A stretch of 43,904 bases of DNA, taken from contig UREK01000017.1 in NCBI GenBank assembly GCA_900546845.1, positions 1 through 43,904 on the forward strand, written 5' to 3'. The notes beneath the pieces were generated by a model that saw only the letters and a list, made by a program, of their open reading frames with translations, searched no databases and was not told where the DNA came from. This document shows positions 1-6,917 of the stretch, piece by piece. This stretch comes from an uncultured Eubacteriales bacterium. GTDB taxonomy: Bacteria; Bacillota; Clostridia; Christensenellales; CAG-138. A program made the position numbers and the translations under genes. Position 1 is the first letter of the stretch. Every line of letters starts with the position of its first letter.

Positions 1-30
1 CAGCCGAACGCGTAATTTCGCGTCCGGCTG
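1..30. repeat. GC-rich hairpin at the left edge
   Basis: CAGCCG and ACGCG are mirrored by CGCGT and CGGCTG around a TAATTT loop, with one A/C mismatch. This makes an 11-12 bp stem. It may be the terminator of a gene lying left of the window or a repeat end. No clear T-run follows. The rest of 31-140 shows no gene. Confidence 0.4.
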
Positions 31-143
31 AGATCCCTCGCGATATCCTGCGATTAGTGGCTTTTTTCCCTGTCCGTTTGCTCTGGAACAGTTCACAGTA
101 CCCCTGCCTTGCGGACTTACATATACGGTCAATAACTGAAAAT

Positions 144-221
144 CCAAGAAAACTTGGCAAAAGCTATTGACAAGTACACTTGTCAATGTTATGATGAAAA
201 TACGCCAAGAAAACTTGGCAA
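144..221 (+). promoter_or_regulatory. Strong promoter with three CAAG-N4-CTTG operator-like palindromes
   Basis: The -35 box TTGACA (167-172) and -10 box TATGAT (190-195) are 17 bp apart, which is close to consensus. A 17-base sequence, CCAAGAAAACTTGGCAA, occurs twice (144-160 and 205-221), on either side of the promoter. A perfect 9-bp-arm palindrome (TTGACAAGT, AC, ACTTGTCAA; 167-186) covers the -35 box and part of the spacer. All three sites share the core CAAG-N4-CTTG, centred near 150.5, 176.5 and 211.5. The likely ligand is the XRE protein encoded two genes downstream, giving autorepression. That assignment is inference. Confidence 0.8.
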
Positions 222-242
222 TTCTATTTGGAGGTTTTCATT

Positions 243-566
243 ATGAACAAAGATGAAATCTTGGCAAAAAGCCGCAAAGAAAACAAAGATGGAGACGAAC
301 GAGAAATGCAGATATTGGCAAACGCCTCAAAAATCGGAATGGCTGTCGGTGGTGTATTATCAGCAATTATTGTTATCTTTTCAAGAATTGTTGACGAGCC
401 ATTGTTGGGGCTGTCGGCGTGGGTAGTATATTTTTCAATGTTTGGAAGCAGACGCCTTTACCAGTTTATTCAGACCAAGGAAAAGGTTAGACTATTGCAA
501 GCTGTAATCGGTATCGCATTTGGTTTTGCTTGCTTTGTCGGAATGATTGTTTTGGGGTTACAGTAA
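243..566 (+). CDS. Small membrane protein, DUF6442-like
   Basis: A 107-residue protein with a charged N-terminus (MNKDEILAKSRKENKDGDER) followed by about three hydrophobic segments (roughly residues 33-50, 55-70 and 85-105). The ATG at 243 is chosen because GGAGG lies at 230-234, eight bases upstream; the reading frame also opens at a TTG at 228, which would place the Shine-Dalgarno inside the gene. Its stop overlaps the next start (TAATG). Pairs of this protein with a short XRE regulator recur in Firmicutes and their mobile elements. Function is unknown; it may be the effector or sensor that the regulator controls. The family name is from memory of the fold pattern and less certain than the membrane topology. 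Confidence 0.75.
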   Translation: MNKDEILAKSRKENKDGDEREMQILANASKIGMAVGGVLSAIIVIFSRIVDEPLLGLSAWVVYFSMFGSRRLYQFIQTKEKVRLLQAVIGIAFGFACFVGMIVLGLQ

Positions 567-775
567 TGAAAGATGATACATTAGTACTAAAAAACAATTT
601 GAAAGAATACCGAACACAGGCTGGATTTTCTCAGGCACAGCTTGCCGAAATAGTGGGTGTTTCGAGAAATACAATTAGTTCCATTGAAACGGGACAGTTC
701 AATCCTACTGCCAAACTTGCTCTTATTTTATGTATTGCTTTGGATAAAAAATTTGAAGACTTATTTTTCTTTTGA
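566..775 (+). CDS. XRE-family transcriptional regulator (69 aa)
   Basis: A compact Cro/C1-type helix-turn-helix protein. The motif runs from about residue 19 to 50 (SQAQLAEIVGVSRNTISSIE, then TGQFNPTAKLALILCIALD), and the protein ends in an FEDLFFF tail typical of the short YgzD-like subfamily. The ATG at 566 shares its A with the stop codon of the preceding gene, so the two are translationally coupled. The operon layout and the three matching palindromes at its promoter suggest that it binds CAAG-N4-CTTG as a dimer and controls its own operon. DNA recognition is inferred, not shown. Confidence 0.88.
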   Translation: MKDDTLVLKNNLKEYRTQAGFSQAQLAEIVGVSRNTISSIETGQFNPTAKLALILCIALDKKFEDLFFF

Positions 776-971
776 TTTGCAAAAACAAGCCTTCCCTTAT
801 TTTTGCCCTTATGAGGTGCTGAGGGAAGCATAAATGCAAGTGAAATCGTATAAAGGGATAAGCGATAAATCCTTTGTTTTCAAGCGTTTTGGAGGATTTT
901 ATTAACGCCCTATGCGGAGCAATAACCACTTATGAAATCGTGGTTTTCAAATTCCGGTTTGTCGGTTAGGT
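776..971. other. AT-rich non-coding stretch, probable mobile-element scar
   Basis: No ORF here has a ribosome binding site or a recognisable product. The AT-rich base composition matches the flanking XRE module, not the GC-rich chromosome. This suggests the whole 100-1,100 stretch is one imported piece that has lost most of its genes. Confidence 0.4.
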
Positions 972-1010
972 ATGTTCAGAAAAAATAATTTTAGCAAGCA
1001 TAACAGTTAG
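972..1010 (+). CDS. Possible 12-residue leader peptide
   Basis: A short ORF, MFRKNNFSKHNS, ends with TAG exactly where the outer stem of the following hairpin begins. No strong Shine-Dalgarno is visible. The placement is what is expected of a leader peptide in ribosome-mediated attenuation: translating ribosomes would cover the left part of the hairpin. No structural gene follows on the plus strand, so it may be a relic of a lost (possibly resistance) gene. The evidence is position only. Confidence 0.35.
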   Translation: MFRKNNFSKHNS

Positions 1011-1077
1011 GTACTCACAGTTTAAAAGAAAAAGCAGAAAAAAGATTTTTTAAGCTTTTTTCTGCTTTTTGAGTACC
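1010..1077 (+). terminator. Large hairpin, terminator or orphan attenuator
   Basis: A perfect 16-bp stem (1029-1044 with 1055-1070, ending in CTTTTT) has a 10-base loop. It is flanked by an outer 7-bp stem, GGTACTC (1010-1016) with GAGTACC (1071-1077). The A/T runs on both sides would let it stop transcription in both directions, that is, from the XRE module and from the minus-strand gene at 1145-1363. Confidence 0.7.
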
Positions 1078-1144
1078 ATACTGTCTTATGGAAGCCGCCC
1101 CTATTTATATGTGTTTCATTTTATGAAAGCCGCTTGCGGAACGC

Positions 1145-1363
1145 TTATTTTGCAGAAAGGCCCAGGATAAAGTCCGCGCTCACGCGGTAGAACTTGCAGA
1201 GCGTGATGATGTGGCGCACCGGCATTTCGTTGACACCGTTTTCATAGCGCGAATAGACCTGCTGCGTGGTGCCGAGCAGGGCTGCGATTTCGGTCTGCGT
1301 CAGGTCGTGATCCTCCCGCAGGCCGCGGAGGATCTCATAATACGGTTTGATCTGTACCACCAC
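1145..1363 (-). CDS. XRE-family transcriptional regulator (72 aa)
   Basis: A single helix-turn-helix domain fills most of the protein (YYEILRGLREDHDLTQTEIA, then ALLGTTQQVYSRYENG). The C-terminal half (PVRHIITLCKFYRVSADFIL) is the usual fifth-helix region of Cro/C1-type regulators. The GTG start at 1363 gives full domain coverage, but no good Shine-Dalgarno precedes it, so the start is uncertain. It is transcribed towards the hairpin at 1010-1077 and away from the ABC exporter at 1577. It could regulate that exporter, but no shared operator was identified. Confidence 0.8.
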   Translation of the reverse strand: MVVQIKPYYEILRGLREDHDLTQTEIAALLGTTQQVYSRYENGVNEMPVRHIITLCKFYRVSADFILGLSAK

Positions 1364-1526
1364 CGGTTCGGTTTTCTATCTGTATCTTACCCACACCAGA
1401 TTAGATGTATTTGACTTTACACCTGAAATAGTGTATCCTGTTTTCAGGATGCTTTTCCGCGTCATTGTAATTCAGCCCGGCGGCAGGCAGCACTCGTTAT
1501 GGCTATGCAGTGGGAACGGCATATGA

Positions 1527-1532
1527 TATAAT
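1527..1532 (+). promoter_or_regulatory. Probable -10 box for the ABC exporter operon
   Basis: TATAAT lies 45 bases upstream of the exporter start. At the 17-bp distance only a poor -35 (TATGCA, 1504-1509) is present. Confidence 0.4.
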
Positions 1533-1576
1533 TAAGCGCTAGCGGCTTTGCCGCGTAAAGGAGGGAGTTCAAACCT

Positions 1577-2293
1577 ATGCTTCATATAAACGGATTGACC
1601 AAACGCTACGGCAAGCTGCTTGCCAACGACAACCTGAGCTTCGACGTGCTTCCGGGGCGGATCACCATCCTGCTCGGGCCCAACGGCGCGGGCAAGTCCA
1701 CCGCGATCAAGGCGATCGCGGGCCTCTCCCGCTTCGAAGGGCAGATCATGATCGACGGGCACGACAACAAGTCCATCGAGGCCAAACGCGCTCTTGGCTA
1801 TATCCCGGAAACCCCTTCGGTCTATGAGCTGCTGACCGTCAAAGAGCATATGGAGTTTATCGCCAAAGCCTACGGCCTTGCGGATGGCTGGCGCACACGC
1901 GCGGACGCGCTGCTCGCCCGGTTCGAGCTGGATGACAAGCGCACCAAGCTCGGCAAGGAGCTATCCAAGGGCATGCAGCAGAAGGTCAGCATCTGCTGTG
2001 CGCTTTTGACCGGGCCAAAGCTCCTGCTCGTTGACGAGCCGATGGTCGGCCTTGACCCGCATGCCATCAAGGAATTGAAAATGATCTTCCGCGAAGAGCG
2101 GGACCGTGGCTGCGCGGTGCTGATTTCCACGCATATGCTCGACAGCGTGTCTGAACTCTGGGACGACTTGCGCATCCTCATGAACGGAAGGATCGCCGCA
2201 GCGCGCACGCGCGCTGAAGTGGAAGCGAGCGGGGAATCGCTGGAGGAACTGTTCTTCGACATCACCGAGCGAAAGGAAGCCGCCGCCCAATGA
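1577..2293 (+). CDS. ABC transporter ATP-binding protein
   Basis: A 238-residue nucleotide-binding subunit of an ABC-2-type exporter. It has Walker A GPNGAGKST (about residues 34-42), signature LSKGMQQK, and Walker B LLLVDEPMVGLD followed by the switch-region ISTH. AAAGGAGGGAG precedes the ATG. Its last four bases overlap the start of the permease gene (ATGA), so the pair is translated together. The substrate cannot be told from sequence. Such pairs commonly export peptides, antibiotics or lipids, and the nearby XRE gene leaves drug export possible but unproven. Confidence 0.92.
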   Translation: MLHINGLTKRYGKLLANDNLSFDVLPGRITILLGPNGAGKSTAIKAIAGLSRFEGQIMIDGHDNKSIEAKRALGYIPETPSVYELLTVKEHMEFIAKAYGLADGWRTRADALLARFELDDKRTKLGKELSKGMQQKVSICCALLTGPKLLLVDEPMVGLDPHAIKELKMIFREERDRGCAVLISTHMLDSVSELWDDLRILMNGRIAAARTRAEVEASGESLEELFFDITERKEAAAQ

Positions 2294-3846
2294 AAGCCCT
2301 GATTTATCTTTTGGGGAAGACCATCCTCAATGCGGTCAAAGAGATCTTTAAAAAGCCCGCGGCGCTGATCCCATATCTCGTCATTATTGGGCTCTTGGTC
2401 TTTTCTGCAGCTACCGTTTCCGGCGAACCTGCCGGCGAGGTGCGCAACTTGGACGGATATGCTGCAATCGTAAACGGCGTGTTCCTTTTGATCTTCTGCA
2501 CCTCCCTGCTGCAAGGTTTGAAGCAGGGCATGGCGCTCTTTTCCATGGCGGATGTGAACCTCCTGTTCACCGCGCCCGTGAACCCGCGTAAGATCCTGAT
2601 CTACGGCGTTGCGCGCCAAGCGGGCGTGCTCGTGCTGGCCTCCGTCTGCATGCTGGCGCAGTATCCGAACCTCCGCATGAACTGTGGCCTTGGCGGCGAG
2701 GCGGTTGCCGGGCTGATGCTTGGCTATATTTTCGTCGGCGTATTCTGCCAGTTGTTGAGCGCAAACCTGTATGCGCTCTGCGCATCGCGTCCACAATGGC
2801 GCAAACGCATCGACGCGATGCTCAAGGCGTTCATGGTCCTGCTTGTGGTGGGCATCCTCCTCTTCACGATGCGCGGCGGCGATGTGCTTGCGGCCCTCGT
2901 GGGCTTCTTTGGGAGCGACGTCTGGAATTTCGTCCCGGCCCTCGGTTTTGGGCGCGCGATTGCACTGTATTCGGCAGTTAGCCAGTGGGGTGCCGTGATC
3001 GTATATGTGCTACTCTCCCTGCTTTGCTGCGGCGCGATGGTGCTCTGGCTCGTGCGTAGCGATGCGGACTATTATGAGGACGTCCTCTCCGCGGCTGAAC
3101 ACGCTTATAATGTAAAGGCTGCTGCGAAGGAGGGAAAAGTCGTCAGCACCGGGACGGTCAGCAAGCGGGTGAAGCGCGAGCTGCCGCCGCTGCGCGGGCA
3201 TGGGGCAAGCGCCTTCTTTTATCGTGCCATGCGCGAGCAATCCCGCAAAAGTCTGTGGCTGTTCTCACTTTCGACGCTCGCTGCGGTCATAGGGCCCGTG
3301 TTTGGCGCATTTCTGTTCCGCGCGGAGGAGATGGGCACGGTCGATCTCTGGCCGGTTCTGCTCTTCTCGGCATATATGCTCGTGTTCCTTTCCATGACCA
3401 ACAGCGTCCCACGGGAACTGACGCAGCATTACCTGTTTATTGCGCCCGCGCGGCCCGTTGCAAAGCTTGCCGCCATCTGCGCGCCGCAACTCATCAAGCA
3501 TATGGCAGATACGGCGGTTTTCCTTGCCGCATCAGCGCTGCTGCTTCATCCGCCGCTTGCGGATCTCATGGGCGCAGGCTTGTTTTACCTGAGCCTTGGC
3601 GCGATCTTTGCGGCGGGCATGCTCCTGATCGAGCGCCTGCTGGGCAAGCTCAAGAACAAGACACTCATTGTAATGCTCTATTTTATAATCCTGATCCTGC
3701 TCGTCGCCCCAGGCGCCGTTGCAGGCATGCTGCTCGGCGGGTCTACTTCCCCGTTGATCGGCTCCGCGCTCGGCGCGCTTTGGAATGTGCTCGCTTCGCT
3801 GCTGATCCTCTACTGCTGCCGCGGCCTGCTCTCCTCCATCGCCTGA
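2290..3846 (+). CDS. ABC exporter permease (putative ABC exporter family)
   Basis: A 518-residue integral membrane protein with about ten or more hydrophobic segments in two halves, joined by a charged cytoplasmic linker at about residues 260-310. It starts inside the stop codon of the ATP-binding gene. The early segment (FSMADVNLLFTAPVNPRKIL) is the FTAP-type motif seen in large Firmicutes ABC exporter permeases. It would form the membrane channel driven by the upstream ATPase. No ligand-specific domain is visible. Confidence 0.85.
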   Translation: MKALIYLLGKTILNAVKEIFKKPAALIPYLVIIGLLVFSAATVSGEPAGEVRNLDGYAAIVNGVFLLIFCTSLLQGLKQGMALFSMADVNLLFTAPVNPRKILIYGVARQAGVLVLASVCMLAQYPNLRMNCGLGGEAVAGLMLGYIFVGVFCQLLSANLYALCASRPQWRKRIDAMLKAFMVLLVVGILLFTMRGGDVLAALVGFFGSDVWNFVPALGFGRAIALYSAVSQWGAVIVYVLLSLLCCGAMVLWLVRSDADYYEDVLSAAEHAYNVKAAAKEGKVVSTGTVSKRVKRELPPLRGHGASAFFYRAMREQSRKSLWLFSLSTLAAVIGPVFGAFLFRAEEMGTVDLWPVLLFSAYMLVFLSMTNSVPRELTQHYLFIAPARPVAKLAAICAPQLIKHMADTAVFLAASALLLHPPLADLMGAGLFYLSLGAIFAAGMLLIERLLGKLKNKTLIVMLYFIILILLVAPGAVAGMLLGGSTSPLIGSALGALWNVLASLLILYCCRGLLSSIA

Positions 3847-3877
3847 CCGCTAACCTTCGCTGCCTCTGATAAAGCGA

Positions 3878-3906
3878 TTGCAATTTCATTGCAAACGCAG
3901 TATAAT
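3878..3906 (+). promoter_or_regulatory. tRNA-Ser promoter
   Basis: TTGCAA (3878-3883), a 17-bp spacer, and TATAAT (3901-3906). Transcription would begin about seven bases before the mature tRNA 5' end. Confidence 0.75.
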
Positions 3907-3919
3907 AATTGATGTCTTT

Positions 3920-4008
3920 GCAGAGGTATCGAAGCGGTCATAACGGGGCTGACTCGAAATCAGTTTGTGGGAAACCACACGTGGGTTCGAATCCCACCCT
4001 CTGCGCCA
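3920..4008 (+). tRNA. tRNA-Ser (anticodon CGA)
   Basis: The acceptor stem GCAGAGG pairs with CCTCTGC (3998-4004), followed by discriminator G and an encoded CCA (4006-4008). The anticodon stem CTGA/TCAG carries the loop CTCGAAA with anticodon CGA, reading UCG codons. A long variable arm of the type found in class II tRNAs (GTGG/CCAC) and a T arm GTGGG-TTCGAAT-CCCAC complete the cloverleaf. The length of 89 nt is normal for tRNA-Ser. Confidence 0.95.
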
Positions 4009-4049
4009 CACAAAAAGCGACTTGTTTCGACAAGTCGCTTTTTGTGTGG
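4006..4049 (+). terminator. tRNA terminator hairpin
   Basis: A perfect 20-bp inverted repeat with a TTCG tetraloop. The left arm begins in the tRNA CCA end, and the right arm contains TTTTT. It can act on both strands. Confidence 0.85.
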
Positions 4050-4132
4050 AACTGGGTCTTACGTTTCGGCTTTGATTGAACACGCGGGGAACCCTGACGT
4101 TTCCCTGCACACATCTCTTCCCTCCGAAGGTG

Positions 4133-4155
4133 AGAGGCCTGCCGAGCCTCTTTTT
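4133..4155 (+). terminator. Second, smaller terminator-like hairpin
   Basis: AGAGGC (4133-4138) pairs with GCCTCT (4146-4151), followed by TTTT. It lies between the tRNA and the convergent transporter gene. Confidence 0.5.
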
Positions 4156-4200
4156 CACTGCATTGCGGCAAAAAGCTTGCAGACTTCGTCAAAAAGCATG

Positions 4201-5088
4201 TCAGCTTTCTTTTTGCTGTGGCAAAACCGCCGCGAAGTAAGTTCCCACAGCCATGATTGCCAGCGCCACAAAAAAGCGAGTGCCCGGTAGCTCTCGAAAA
4301 ATCAGCAGGGAAAGTATCACGCCGATAAACGGCGCCACAGCGTAAAACGCGCTGGTCAGCGCCGCACCCAGCCCGCGCTGGGCGTACACGTAGAAAAATA
4401 TACTCAGGCCGTAGGAAACAAACCCCAGAAGCAAAATAGCGGGGATTAGGCCAGGTGGCGGCAATTTCTCCCCTGCCGCAAAGGCGATAAGCAAAGATCC
4501 CAACCCGGAGCCAAATCCCTTGATCACCACGACTTCCAACGGGTCGCTCTCCGACATCATCCGGGTGCAGTTGTTTTCAAAACCCCAGCAGACACAAGCC
4601 AGAATCACGAACAGGGAACCGCCAGAGAACTGGAAGCTACTGGCATCCCCGATGGACAGCACCACACTGGACAGAGTGATCAGTCCAATAGCCAGCCACA
4701 GCCTACAGCTAATGGCCTCCTTGAAGATCAGCAGCGCGATAAGAGAGGTAGCTACGATTTCAAAGTTGTTCAACAAGGACACATTGGCGGAGGCGGTGGT
4801 AGACAGACCGAGCATTAGGAAAATAGGCGCGGCGACGTCCAGAATGATTATGCCCACGGCATAGGGCAGGTCTTTCCGGGTAAGGCGGTGTTCCGATGGC
4901 GTACTCTCTACGGCTCTCCGAACAGCGCCTACCGCCAGCATCCCCACTCCCGCGCCCAGATAAAGGAACGCGGCCATCATTGTGGGCGACGCTGAAGCCA
5001 GCAGCAGCTTGGATATCGGCGCGTTGAGCGCGTACAGCGCGGCGGCCAGGATGGCCCATGTGATGGACAGGCGTCGGGTCTGTTTCAT
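4201..5088 (-). CDS. DMT-superfamily (EamA) transporter
   Basis: A 295-residue membrane protein with ten predicted hydrophobic segments arranged as two EamA-like halves. It begins MKQTRRLSITWAILAAALYA, with the conserved NAPISKLLL segment, and the second half begins near CVCWGFENNCTR. It probably moves small metabolites or amino acids. The start lies ten bases after the stop of a CsoR-family regulator gene, with GAGGG as ribosome binding site, so the two form an operon behind the CsoR-type operator at 5388-5416. Metal- or stress-linked regulation is therefore likely by context. The regulator is interrupted, so expression may now be constitutive. Confidence 0.88.
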   Translation of the reverse strand: MKQTRRLSITWAILAAALYALNAPISKLLLASASPTMMAAFLYLGAGVGMLAVGAVRRAVESTPSEHRLTRKDLPYAVGIIILDVAAPIFLMLGLSTTASANVSLLNNFEIVATSLIALLIFKEAISCRLWLAIGLITLSSVVLSIGDASSFQFSGGSLFVILACVCWGFENNCTRMMSESDPLEVVVIKGFGSGLGSLLIAFAAGEKLPPPGLIPAILLLGFVSYGLSIFFYVYAQRGLGAALTSAFYAVAPFIGVILSLLIFRELPGTRFFVALAIMAVGTYFAAVLPQQKES

Positions 5089-5098
5089 GGCGCTGCCC

Positions 5099-5377
5099 TC
5101 ACTTCACAAATTGGTCAATGGCGGCAGCCAGATCCTGAAGGGCTTGCGTGTCTCCGGACTCGATGGCGTCTACCACGCAATGTTGAATATGATCCTGTAA
5201 AATGAGCTTGCCCACATTATTGACGGCGGACTTCACTGCGGCAATTTAGATAAGTATCTCGGTACAATCCCGCCTCTCTTCCACCATATTCTTGATACTC
5301 TCCAAGTGACCAATGGCCCTGGAGAGGCGATTGATCACCTTTTCTGTTTCCGTATGTCTGTGAGTGTAATGTTCCAT
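5099..5377 (-). pseudogene. CsoR/RcnR-family repressor gene with an in-frame stop codon
   Basis: Reading through one TAA (plus-strand 5246-5248, codon 44) gives a 92-codon frame covering a complete CsoR-family (DUF156) repressor: METAL-type helix with HRHTETEKVINRLSRAIGHL, the RRDC motif, then AAVKSAVNNVGKLILQDHIQ and HCVVDAIESGD. The metal-binding triad is intact and correctly spaced: C38, H63, C67 (C-x24-H-x3-C, as in copper-sensing CsoR). Codon 44 normally encodes Gln (CAA), so one C-to-T change explains the stop. The ATG at 5377 is chosen because GGAGG sits seven bases upstream; another ATG at 5383 lies too close to it. A sequencing error cannot be excluded. Confidence 0.88.
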
Positions 5378-5387
5378 ATTCATTCCT

Positions 5388-5416
5388 CCCCATATCCCCC
5401 CATGGGGGATATGGGG
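5388..5416 (-). promoter_or_regulatory. CsoR-type operator palindrome
   Basis: Perfect 13-bp arms, CCCCATATCCCCC and GGGGGATATGGGG, around CAT. G/C tracts flanked by A/T are the known form of CsoR/RcnR-family operators. It lies between the -10 box and the gene start. Confidence 0.85.
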
Positions 5417-5445
5417 AGTATAGCACATTCACAAAATCATTTCAA
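5417..5445 (-). promoter_or_regulatory. Promoter of the csoR-like/DMT operon
   Basis: On the minus strand, TTGAAA (5440-5445), a 17-bp spacer, and TATACT (5417-5422), directly followed by the operator palindrome. Confidence 0.7.
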
Positions 5446-5539
5446 TAAAGAGTGGAATCTCTCTTAACGAATTGCAAACAAAATATATCTATACTGCCAC
5501 AACATTACAAAGCACGTCATCTTATTATATAGATGCAAC

Positions 5540-5574
5540 GCTGAAAAGCCCAGATGACATCTGGGCTTTTCAGC
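5540..5574. terminator. 17-bp inverted repeat
   Basis: GCTGAAAAGCCCAGATG is mirrored by CATCTGGGCTTTTCAGC with one base between the arms. It can form a strong hairpin, but no long T-run follows. It marks the end of the csoR-like/DMT cassette. Confidence 0.5.
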
Positions 5575-6042
5575 ATTACATTTCGGGGTTCATCAGCACG
5601 TGCGAACACATCAAAAAGATATGCGCCGGACACGGGATAAGTTACAATAGCGGGCGGAGGGCATTCCCCGGCTGCTGCCAGAATACCTCATCTGTGGATC
5701 ATCGAGAGATTGTGTTCTCATTTCAACACAGAGGAACTTTCCTTTGCACGGCTTCTTCGTCATGATCCGATATTCCGGCGCGCCCGCTTGCGCATGCCCT
5801 CGGTAAAGGGCGGGGGAACCGCTGCCGGTCAAACTTCTCCCGCGAACACCCACTTTAGCATGGCGGGTCTTTGGCAGGTATCTCCCTGTGCCGGATAGGA
5901 CCGCAGCAGGTGCTTTCCCGCGGGCTTGCTGCAATTCAAGGAGGCGGAACTGCATGTATAGCAAGATGATTTGGAGCGGCCTGGCGCTTTTATAATTTCC
6001 CCCACCCCTGGCATCCCTTTATCGCTTTTTATTTCCCTTTAA
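5575..6042. other. Intergenic region without a supportable gene
   Basis: Open frames here lack ribosome binding sites and recognisable domains on both strands. It may hold decayed sequence between the csoR-like/DMT cassette and deoD. Confidence 0.4.
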
Positions 6043-6044
6043 GC

Positions 6045-6072
6045 AAAAGCCATGTCCGTTTTGAAACATGGC
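6045..6072 (-). terminator. deoD terminator
   Basis: On the minus strand, GCCATGT pairs with ACATGGC around a ten-base loop, followed by TTTTGCTT, about 65 bases after the deoD stop. Confidence 0.6.
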
Positions 6073-6137
6073 CTCTGCCGGTATCTTCCGTTCATGAAGG
6101 GGTATTTTTCCGTTGGCAGATTTAGAGAGTGGCGCGC

Positions 6138-6842
6138 TTATGCGGTCTCCAGCGCCAGCTCCATCATCTGGGTGAAGGTGTTCTGCCGTTCCTCTGCGGT
6201 AGTGGCTTCGCCCGTGACGAGGCTGTCCGAAATGGTGCAGATGCACAGCGCGTTCCTGCCTGCGCGTGCGGCGTTCATGTAGAGCGCAGCGGATTCCATC
6301 TCCACGGCGAGCACGCCCATCTTCTGCCAGATCAGCGAGCTTTCGCCGTCGCCGTAAAACAGGTCGCTCGAAAGGATATTGCCGACCGTGACCGGGAGAC
6401 CGAGCTTTTCCGCCGCATCCGTCGCTTTCTTCAAAAGCGCATAGCTCGCCGTGGGCGCATAGACGCCGGGCAGGTTATACTGGCTCTGGAAGGACGAAAC
6501 ATAGCTCGCGCTCATGCCAATGACGATGCTGCGCAGCGGCAGCGCTGGGCTGACCGCGCCCGCCGAGCCGATGCGGATGATGTTCTGCACATCGTAGAAG
6601 TTGAACAGCTCGTAGGAGTAGATGCCCATGGACGGCATACCCATGCCGCTTGCCATCACGGATACGCGCTTCCCCTTATAAAGGCCGGTGTATCCCTGCA
6701 CGCCGCGCACATTGTTCACAAGCACAGCGTCCGTGAGGAAGGTTTCCGCGATGAACTTCGAGCGCAGCGGGTCGCCCGGCATGAGGACGGTTTCGGCAAA
6801 ATCGCCGGGCTTTGCACTGATGTGCGGGGTCGGGGTTGACAT
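6138..6842 (-). CDS. deoD: Purine-nucleoside phosphorylase DeoD
   Basis: A 234-residue hexameric-type purine nucleoside phosphorylase. It splits purine (deoxy)ribonucleosides with phosphate into base and (deoxy)ribose 1-phosphate for salvage. Visible family motifs include MPGDPLRSKFIAETF (phosphate site, residues about 21-35), ASGMGMPSMGIYSYELF, RIGSAGAV, the purine/ribose-binding VEMESAALY and the catalytic Asp in ISDSLVTGE. Length is standard. GGAGG sits ahead of the ATG. It appears to be a single-gene unit closed by the terminator at 6045-6072. Confidence 0.97.
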   Translation of the reverse strand: MSTPTPHISAKPGDFAETVLMPGDPLRSKFIAETFLTDAVLVNNVRGVQGYTGLYKGKRVSVMASGMGMPSMGIYSYELFNFYDVQNIIRIGSAGAVSPALPLRSIVIGMSASYVSSFQSQYNLPGVYAPTASYALLKKATDAAEKLGLPVTVGNILSSDLFYGDGESSLIWQKMGVLAVEMESAALYMNAARAGRNALCICTISDSLVTGEATTAEERQNTFTQMMELALETA

Positions 6843-6917
6843 AATTGGTTCCTCCTTTATTGGTTATTTTTTTCGTATATTTCTTTTTCCATTGTCCACC
6901 GTCAATTATCTGTTGAT

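Noticed and set aside
243..775. Toxin-antitoxin reading of the first two genes
   Set aside because: The first product is a multi-helix membrane protein of normal size for its own family, and nothing shows toxicity; a regulator with its membrane partner is the simpler reading.
5472..5964. Open frames between the csoR-like gene and deoD on both strands
   Set aside because: No ribosome binding site, no domain, and one crosses the strong inverted repeat at 5540-5574.
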